A DNA stretch of 5,333 nucleotides from Acidobacteriota bacterium (GTDB taxonomy: Bacteria > Acidobacteriota > Terriglobia > UBA7540): NCBI GenBank assembly GCA_021786455.1, contig JAJYNF010000159.1, forward strand, positions 1 to 5,333. The letters are read 5' to 3'. Position 1 is the stretch's first letter; each line of letters begins with the position of its first letter. The notes below the pieces were generated by a model, which worked only from the letters and a program-made list of their open reading frames with translations, did not search any database and was not told the origin of the DNA. Position numbers and translations under genes: made by a program. Shown one piece after another: positions 1 to 5,333 of the stretch.

Positions 1-239
1 ATCCGCTCCAGACCCCAGAGGGCAGCGTCTGAGCCTTCTTCTTTCATTTGCTGAAACGAGCGCGTGTTCGTGTCGTTGCAGCGCGGGCAAGGCATGACGA
101 GCCGCCCCATCACGTTCACCGGAGCTGCTTCCATATAAAAAATGGACTTCTCGGCGCAGTGGCTCGTGTTTCCCAAGCAGGTGTGGCATACGTACCAGCG
201 GGAGCGGTCGATTTTTTGAAACATCCTCAGAAAGCTCAT
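1..239 (-). CDS. Cysteine-rich zinc-ribbon-like hypothetical protein, 3' end outside the window
   Basis: The minus strand reads open from an ATG at 239 to the window edge, giving 79 residues with no stop, so the C-terminus is missing. I do not recognise the family. Visible features are paired cysteines in a zinc-ribbon-like layout: CHTC (Cys18, Cys21), an isolated Cys28, and CPRC (Cys51, Cys54). Hydrophobic residues lie between the pairs (IFYMEAAPVNVMGRLVM), and the tail is charged (QQMKEEGSDAALWGLER). Two CxxC knuckles about 30 residues apart suggest structural zinc binding; that is inference. There is no signal peptide or membrane segment in the visible part, so it is probably cytoplasmic. 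Met6 (codon 222-224) is an alternative start, and neither start has a strong Shine-Dalgarno. The gene diverges from the methyltransferase remnant. The competing plus-strand reading of the same stretch is low-complexity Arg/His/Ala-rich and looks like a shadow. I am fairly sure it codes; its function is unknown. Confidence 0.66.
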   Translation of the reverse strand, partial: MSFLRMFQKIDRSRWYVCHTCLGNTSHCAEKSIFYMEAAPVNVMGRLVMPCPRCNDTNTRSFQQMKEEGSDAALWGLER

Positions 240-417
240 CCTATCTATCGTCCGTTGATTGGTATCCTGCCAAAAATAATAACTCAAAATAGAAGGGGAG
301 GCAAAGGGCCTTGATATAAAGCCAAGTGAATTGCGGTTCCCTGGCAACCTTTGTCCGCCCCTTATAACCCGGCCGGCCGTGGTGGGGAACGGATGGGGAT
401 CGTTCAGGGCGAAGCCT
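240..417. other. Divergent intergenic region
   Basis: These 178 nt separate the minus-strand zinc-ribbon gene from the methyltransferase remnant. The stretch around 255-300 is AT-richer than its surroundings. It contains TTGATT (255-260), then 16 nt, then TAATAA (277-282), which is a weak sigma70-like pair on the plus strand. A purine-rich AGAAGGGGAGG run (291-301) looks like a Shine-Dalgarno but has no convincing reading frame behind it. The reading frame upstream of the methyltransferase ATG (331-417) is open but does not resemble the family, so I treat it as non-coding leader. Confidence 0.35.
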
Positions 418-699
418 ATGAAGACATACGCCAAGCGATTCTTCGCCGAAATCCGCGAGCCCTCACGCAGATCGGCCAAGCAAATTGTCCCTCGGGTCGT
501 GGAAATGATCGGCCCGCGCTCCGCGATTGACGTGGGATGCGGCACGGGGGTTTGGCTGTCCATCTTCCAAGAGTTTGGCGTTGCTGACATCTAGGGCGTG
601 GACGGCGTTTACCTAGACCCGGCAACGCTCGAGATTCCCCGGCAAACATTTACGCCGCACGACCCATGCGAGACGCATCGCGCGAAGTCACGGCGATGA
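418..699 (+). pseudogene. Decayed class I SAM-dependent methyltransferase fragment
   Basis: The frame opens at ATG 418, preceded by AGGG at 406-409. It encodes a typical N-terminus of a small class I methyltransferase: a FFAEIREPSRRSA-like start, then IDVGCGTG (residues 37-44), which is the glycine-rich SAM-binding motif I, then an amphipathic segment WLSIFQEFG. Codon 59 is TAG (592-594). The same frame resumes immediately with GVDGVYLDPATLEIP, which carries the motif II acidic residue (Asp62) that normally follows an Ile-Leu-Gly, so TTG to TAG is the simplest explanation. After HDP the sequence loses the family pattern and stops at TGA 697-699. Only about 93 codons remain of a family usually 200 or more residues long. 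Motifs III onward and any substrate-binding part are gone. A functional product is very unlikely. Confidence 0.8.
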
Positions 700-867
700 G
701 GTGTTCCGCCATTGAACTTGACAGCTCAGATGAGAAAGGCAAGCGAACGCGGTTATAATAGCAGCCGTTGACTCAGAGGTTTGCCGTAAAGCCGCGGCGG
801 GTGTTCGGGCGGAAGCCAAGGCAACCATCCGGCGCGGCCAGATTATTTGGAAGCCAGGGGGCGCGCC
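700..867. other. Intergenic leader of the VOC gene
   Basis: These 168 nt lie between the methyltransferase remnant and the VOC gene. They hold perfect TTGACA (718-723) and TATAAT (754-759) hexamers. The 30-nt gap between them is far from the 17-nt sigma70 optimum, so they are unlikely to act as one promoter. No other reading frame here looks coding. The TATAAT alone, with a weak upstream element, may be the -10 of the VOC gene, leaving a leader of roughly 100 nt. Confidence 0.3.
754..759 (+). promoter_or_regulatory. Candidate -10 hexamer for the VOC gene
   Basis: A perfect TATAAT sits about 108 nt upstream of the preferred GTG start. The sequences 16 to 19 nt upstream are poor matches to a -35 box. 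In a GC-rich intergenic region a perfect hexamer is notable, but it is one motif with no partner and is only a candidate. Confidence 0.25.
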
Positions 868-1827
868 GTGCAGAAGAATTTAGTTAAGCAGGGCATGCGG
901 CGACTGACTCGTTCAATTGCGTTGGGCGCTTTCATCGTGGGCATTTCATTTCCAGCGGGGGCCGCGCCGATGCCTTCTGACCACTATCAGATCACCAGGA
1001 TCGCGGATGTTCATCTGCGAGACCGCTCCGCGCGCGCGACGCAGTTTGTATTTGGCCGTTTACTTGGTTTGGACAAAGCCTTTACCCTGCGCGCGGGCGA
1101 AGACGAGCCTGTGACGTATTATAAAGTCAACGATTACCAATACCTTGAGGTTTCGCCGGGATGGTCGAGTTCCTCCGAGGCACGGTATCTTACGCTCGCC
1201 TTTCAGACGACCAACGCGCGTGCATTGCAGGCGCATCTGGCCGCCTTCGGCTTTCGTCCAGGGCCCGTTCACCGCTTAGCCGATGGCAATTTAGGATTTG
1301 TGGTTCGGGACCCCGAAGGGCGGGGCATTCAGTTTGTTCAGTACTTGCCCGATTCCCTCACTGGTAAGTTGCGCGGAAAGCTGCTCTCGAGCCGCAGGAT
1401 TGGCGATGTTCTCATCCACACCGGCTACCAGGTACGGAGCAAGGCGGCGGAAGACCGGTTTTATCAAGATGCGCTCCATTTCCCGGAGCTCTGGTACGGC
1501 GGGATGCATTTGGGGCTGGTAGATTGGTTTGACCGCCGCACTCCAAACGGCCCCGATTGGCTGGAATACATGTTGCGGGCGCCGGAGCAGCCTTCGCTAG
1601 GGCAGCGAGGCGTGCTAAACCATTTCTCGATCGGCGTCCTTCATATGCAGGCCGCCTACCGAACCCTCGTGGCTCGGGGCTGGAAACCCACTCAGAAACC
1701 ACAAATTGGCCGGGACGGCAAATGGCAACTTAATCTCTACACCTCGGCGGGCACACGCATCGAGCTGATGGGACCGCATCCGGTCCAAACGCCCTGCTGC
1801 TCACCGATGAAGCCCGGGAGTTGGTAA
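868..1827 (+). CDS. Exported two-domain VOC (glyoxalase/extradiol dioxygenase fold) protein
   Basis: This encodes about 319 residues from GTG 868. I chose this start because AGGGGG (856-861) lies 6 nt upstream. TTG 847 and ATG 895 are in-frame alternatives, and ATG 895 would also leave a good signal peptide. The N-terminus has Arg/Lys residues, then hydrophobic SIALGAFIVGISFPAGAA with a likely cleavage near AGAA-PMPS, so export to the periplasm is expected. Two vicinal-oxygen-chelate domains follow (roughly residues 40-165 and 175-305). The second keeps a plausible metal set: His184 in LIHTGY, Glu233 in DWLEYM, His252 in LNHFSIG and Glu299 in RIELMGP. The first is degenerate, with His49 and Glu94 but Gln at the last ligand position (IQFVQYL), which suggests a structural role. 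The end, PVQTPCCSP, is a dicysteine tail. The fold supports metal-dependent lyase, isomerase or dioxygenase chemistry; the substrate is unknown. It is 171 nt from the BMC genes and no functional link is evident. Confidence 0.85.
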   Translation: MQKNLVKQGMRRLTRSIALGAFIVGISFPAGAAPMPSDHYQITRIADVHLRDRSARATQFVFGRLLGLDKAFTLRAGEDEPVTYYKVNDYQYLEVSPGWSSSSEARYLTLAFQTTNARALQAHLAAFGFRPGPVHRLADGNLGFVVRDPEGRGIQFVQYLPDSLTGKLRGKLLSSRRIGDVLIHTGYQVRSKAAEDRFYQDALHFPELWYGGMHLGLVDWFDRRTPNGPDWLEYMLRAPEQPSLGQRGVLNHFSIGVLHMQAAYRTLVARGWKPTQKPQIGRDGKWQLNLYTSAGTRIELMGPHPVQTPCCSPMKPGSW

Positions 1828-1888
1828 GCGGAGCGCGGCTTGTGGCAAACTTCATGCTATCCTCATTGAATCAAGTGAGACAATTGGC

Positions 1889-1926
1889 CGGCCCCCACGG
1901 ATGCCCTTAATCTGCCGTGATGGCCG
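1889..1926 (+). repeat. Imperfect inverted repeat between the VOC and BMC genes
   Basis: CGGCC (1889-1893) pairs with GGCCG (1922-1926). After a 2x2 internal loop, CACGG (1896-1900) pairs with CCGTG (1915-1919), leaving a 14-nt loop. No run of T follows, so a standard Rho-independent terminator is unlikely. It could be a Rho-dependent end, a stabilising 3' structure of the VOC mRNA, or chance in GC-rich DNA. Confidence 0.3.
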
Positions 1927-1934
1927 CCATAAGC

Positions 1935-1964
1935 TTGCAGATGAGGGGGCAATCGTGCTAGCTT
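1935..1964 (+). promoter_or_regulatory. Weak candidate promoter for the BMC shell operon
   Basis: TTGCAG (1935-1940) is followed after 18 nt by TAGCTT (1959-1964), with TG placed as in an extended -10 (TGcTAGCTT). Each hexamer matches the sigma70 consensus at only about three positions. Its location, about 35 nt before the shell ATG, is right for a promoter, but the sequence evidence is weak. Confidence 0.25.
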
Positions 1965-1985
1965 CAACGGCGCACGAATGCGAGC

Positions 1986-1991
1986 GAGGAG
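1986..1991 (+). promoter_or_regulatory. Shine-Dalgarno deciding the shell-protein start
   Basis: GAGGAG ends 7 nt before ATG 1999. This supports starting at 1999 rather than at the in-frame ATG 1978, which would add seven residues not found at the start of this family and lacks such a site. Confidence 0.8.
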
Positions 1992-1998
1992 ACCGCAC

Positions 1999-2280
1999 AT
2001 GAATCTGGAAGCCTTGGGAATGATTGAAACGCGCGGCCTGGTAGCCGCCATTGAAGCAGCGGACGCCATGGTCAAGGCTGCCAACGTGGTCTTGATCGGC
2101 AAGGAGTACATTGGCGCGGGCTATGTTACGGTGATGGTTCGGGGCGATGTGGGAGCGGTCAAAGCCGCCACCGACGCCGGCGCCGCCGCGGCCCGCCGGG
2201 TTGGAGAGTTGGTCAGCGTTCACGTTATTCCGCGCCCGCACGAAGAGGCGGAGAAAATCCTGCCAGGCGGCAAGAAGTAG
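1999..2280 (+). CDS. Bacterial microcompartment hexameric shell protein (BMC-H, PduA/EutM type)
   Basis: This 93-residue protein is a single Pfam00936-type BMC domain at the usual length for PduA and EutM. Hexamers of such proteins tile the facets of proteinaceous organelles and pass small metabolites through a central pore. The sequence is strongly canonical: EALGMIETRGLVAAIEAADAM, then KAAN with the edge lysine (Lys26) and Asn29, the VRGDVGAVKAATDAGAAAA helix, and VHVIPRPH with Arg79 at the hexamer-hexamer interface. The pore loop is Tyr37-Ile38-Gly39-Ala40-Gly41, whereas PduA has Lys-Ile-Gly-Ser-Gly, so the pore-facing Ser40 is Ala here. The start at ATG 1999 is backed by GAGGAG. It is the first gene of an apparent pair with the downstream CoA-acylating aldehyde dehydrogenase, a classic BMC core enzyme. 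No pentameric vertex or trimeric shell gene is in the window, so this gene alone cannot build a closed shell. It could equally be called EutM-like, since the N- and C-terminal thirds resemble both. Confidence 0.97.
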   Translation: MNLEALGMIETRGLVAAIEAADAMVKAANVVLIGKEYIGAGYVTVMVRGDVGAVKAATDAGAAAARRVGELVSVHVIPRPHEEAEKILPGGKK

Positions 2281-5200
2281 TCCGAGCTAAGAAGCGGCGA
2301 GTGGCTGGCGTCCCGGCGAGTGGATGAACCTGCTCACCCGCGGTTGTCCTTGTCACTCGTCACTGGCCTATGGACCGCGACCTCGAATCCATCCAGCAGG
2401 TTCGGCGGCTGCTTGAAAGCGCCGCTTCGGCCGCTAAAGTCCTGGCTACTTTTTCCCAGCAACAAACCGACGCTATTGTAGCCGCCATGGCCCGCGCTGC
2501 CGAGCGGAGCGCGGAGCCGCTGGCCCGCCTGGCCGTTGAGGAAACCACCTACGGCGTGGTCGCGGACAAGGTGAAAAAAAACCTTTTCGGCGCGCGCGAC
2601 GTTTATGACGCCATTAAACCATTGAAGACCGCTGGCATCATCCGTGAAGACGCGGAAAATGGAATTGTCGAAATCGCCGCCCCAGCCGGCGTCGTTGCAG
2701 CGATCATTCCGTGCACCAATCCGACTTCGACCGCGATCTTCAAGGCCCTTATTGCGCTCAAAGGCCGGAATCCGATTGTGATGAGCCCGCACCCGTCTGC
2801 CGTCAAGTGCATTGCGGAGAGTTGCCGTGTCATGGACGAGGCGGCGCGACAGGCTGGAGCGCCAGAAGGCTCAATCGGCTGCCTCACGTTAGTCACGAGC
2901 CAGGCCACCGAAGAGCTGATGCGCCATCCGAAGACGGCCATCATCCTGGCCACGGGCGGCGCCAGCCTGGTTCGAGCGGCCTACAGTTCGGGCAAGCCGG
3001 CGCTGGGCGTCGGGCCTGGGAACGTTCCGGCGTACATTCACAGCTCGGCCAACGTTGCCAAGGCGGTTGCGGACATCCTATTTGGCAAATGCTTTGATAA
3101 CGGAACCATTTGCTCCTCTGAGCAGCACATGGTGGTGGACCAGGCGATTGTGGACCAGGTTCGCGCCGAAACGGAGCGCCAAGGTGGATTTTTCTTGACC
3201 CCGGAGCAAGGCCGAGCCGTTGCGCGGGTCCTGATTCTTCCCAATTCCAGGGTCAACCCCAAAATGGTGGGCCAATCGGCGGAAGTAATTGCGCGCGCCG
3301 CAGGTTTTTCAATACCGAGTGGGAAACGGGCCTTGATCGCGCCATTAGAAGGTATCGGGCGCGAATATCCACTTTCGGCGGAAAAGCTCTCACCGGTGCT
3401 CTCCTTGCGCGCGGTGACGGATTGGCGCGAAGGGCTTGCAGTGTGCCGTGAGTTGCTCGAATTCGGCGGCATGGGCCACACGGTCGCCCTTCACCTCCAG
3501 GATGATGAGGTGGCGCGAACGATGGCGCTCGAGCTGCCCGCATTTCGCTTGGTGGTTAACACCCCCGCGCCGCACGGCTCCATCGGCTATTCAACCAAGC
3601 TGTTTCCCTCCATGTCGCTCGGCTGCGGAACTCCGGGAGGCAACATTACCTCGGATAACCTTTCACCTTTTCATTTGATCAACACCAAAAGGCTGGCGTG
3701 GGAGCGGCGTTCCATCACCGGAATCAATCGGCCGGCGGCGGTGGTCGGCCGAGCCCTGCCGTTCGCCCCGTCAACCCAGGCAACGGCTAGTTTCTCGCCG
3801 CCAGCAGAGGCGGTCTTGCCGTCAGGCAAAACGCAGGGGGGGGCTGAGCCTAGCCAGGAGCAGATCGCCCAAGTGGTGGAGCGTTTTCTCAGTGCCCGGC
3901 GCACCCCTGCGAGTACACATTACAGCGCATCATGCTCAGCGCCCGGAGCTTCAGCCGGCGAAGATTCGACTCCATTCGCGGCCAAGCTTCCGCCAGCAGA
4001 GAGCTCCGGGCCATCGCCTCGCCCCATGGACTTTGTCTGCGAGGAGGATGTTCGCCGTGCCCTTCAGCAGGGTCAAAAGATCCACATTACCTCTCGCACG
4101 ATTGTGACTCCGGCGGCTCGTGATCTCGCGGAGGGCCGCGAGGTTTTTGTTTTCGCGTAGCGCCCGCAAGCCGCGCCATCTCGCGCCAGCACCAATCTGT
4201 AATCGAATCCTCTTCCAACGTTAGAACCTTCTAATCCACTCGGCTCATGTAAACCTCTAACGCGAATCAACCAAACATCCGATAACACAAATAGTCGAGG
4301 CAGCGTCGCAACCCAAACTCGTCGGCGCCGGCTGCCTCCCGAGTAAGATGGAAAAGGAAATCTCCAAGCCGCGCGTGCTGCTCGTAGATGATGAGGCAGC
4401 CATTTGGGAATTATTAGGGGAGAAATTACAAGCCAATGGCTTCTCTTGGCGTGGTTGCTCAAGCGCCCGGGAGGCGTTGGAATGCCTGACCCATCAGAAG
4501 TACGACGCAATTATTTCCGATCTGAAGATGCCGGAGATGGGCGGTCTGGAGCTCCTGCAAGAGGCGTCAGAGCATTATCCTTATACGGCCTTTTTGATGG
4601 CCACGGGCGAAGACGATGTTCGGGTGGGCGTTGAGGCCATGAAGGAGGGAGCTGACGATTATCTGGTGAAGCCGTTTAACCTGGATGCAGTGGTCGGTAG
4701 CGTGCGGCGCGCTATAGAGAAGAAACAGATGCAAACTGAACTTGAGAAATACCGCAGTCAGCTCGAAGACCTGGTGGAGCAACGCACCCAACAACTCAAA
4801 GCGGCGATGCGGCGGATTGAGCAAACCTATGATGACACGCTCGAGGCGCTGGGCGCGGCCCTTGACCTGCGCGACACGGAAACCGCCGGCCATTCTCGGC
4901 GCGTCAGCCTCTATTGCCTTGAGATCGCCCGCGCCATGGGATGCAATACCGAACAGTTGAAGACCATCATGCGCGGAGCGTACCTCCACGACATCGGCAA
5001 AATCGGCATTCCGGACTCGATCCTGCTGAAGGAAGGAAAGCTGACCATGGAAGAGACCTCTGTCATGCAGACGCACGTCCGTATTGGGTACGAGCTGGTA
5101 AGCCGAATACCTTTCCTGGCGGCCGCGGCGGAGATTGTCCTGTCCCATCAGGAGCGTTATGACGGCACCGGCTATCCGCAGGGGCTGATGGGGGAAGAAA

Positions 5201-5333
5201 TTCCACTGGGAGCCCGCATTTTTGCCGTGGCGGACACCTTGGATGCCATGACCTCCGATCGTCCCTATCGCCGAGCCCTGCCTTTTAGCACCGCGCGGGA
5301 GGAAATCATTCGGGAGTCAGGGCGGCAGTTCGA

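Larger units (their letters stand above)
1828..1998. other. Intergenic region upstream of the BMC operon
   Basis: These 171 nt lie between the VOC gene and the shell gene. They contain an imperfect hairpin (1889-1926), a weak extended -10-like element TGcTAGCTT (1956-1964) preceded by TTGCAG (1935-1940), and the shell-gene Shine-Dalgarno at the right end. I see no T-tract and so no convincing intrinsic terminator for the VOC gene. No reading frame here looks coding. Confidence 0.4.

Overview
This window of roughly 58% GC bacterial DNA most resembles a soil-type Acidobacteriota genome or metagenomic contig. That placement is an inference from overall gene style: a secreted two-domain VOC protein ending in a Pro-Cys-Cys-Ser tail, a REC/HD-GYP regulator, and a bacterial microcompartment (BMC) gene pair. 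It was not tested against any database. The window was read in all six frames, including frames left open at either edge, and two real genes run off the ends.

Left edge to about 870: a 5'-complete, 3'-truncated minus-strand gene encodes a small cysteine-rich, zinc-ribbon-like protein of unknown function (1-239). It diverges from a dead fragment of a class I SAM-dependent methyltransferase (418-699). The fragment keeps the glycine-rich motif I, is broken by an in-frame TAG, and loses recognisable homology soon after. 868-1827 then encodes an exported two-domain VOC (glyoxalase/extradiol dioxygenase fold) protein.

Centre, 1999-4160: this is the core of the window. A canonical PduA/EutM-type hexameric BMC shell protein is followed 89 nt later by a CoA-acylating aldehyde dehydrogenase of the EutE/PduP/AdhE-N type. 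The dehydrogenase carries about 140 extra C-terminal residues, which read as linker, short amphipathic helix (a probable encapsulation peptide), second linker, and a compact tail with a T-I-V-T-P-A-A-R-D-L motif. Together the two genes suggest a compartment in which a toxic aldehyde is oxidised to an acyl-CoA. No pentamer (BMC-P), trimer (BMC-T), phosphotransacylase or aldehyde-generating signature enzyme is present in the window, so the substrate cannot be assigned.

Right edge: after a 187-nt spacer with several dyad symmetries, a response regulator with a C-terminal HD-GYP domain (probable cyclic-di-GMP phosphodiesterase) starts at 4348 and runs off the window. It has no obvious functional link to the BMC genes.

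No RNA genes, CRISPR arrays, insertion sequences or complete mobile elements were seen. The methyltransferase fragment is the only clear sign of gene decay.
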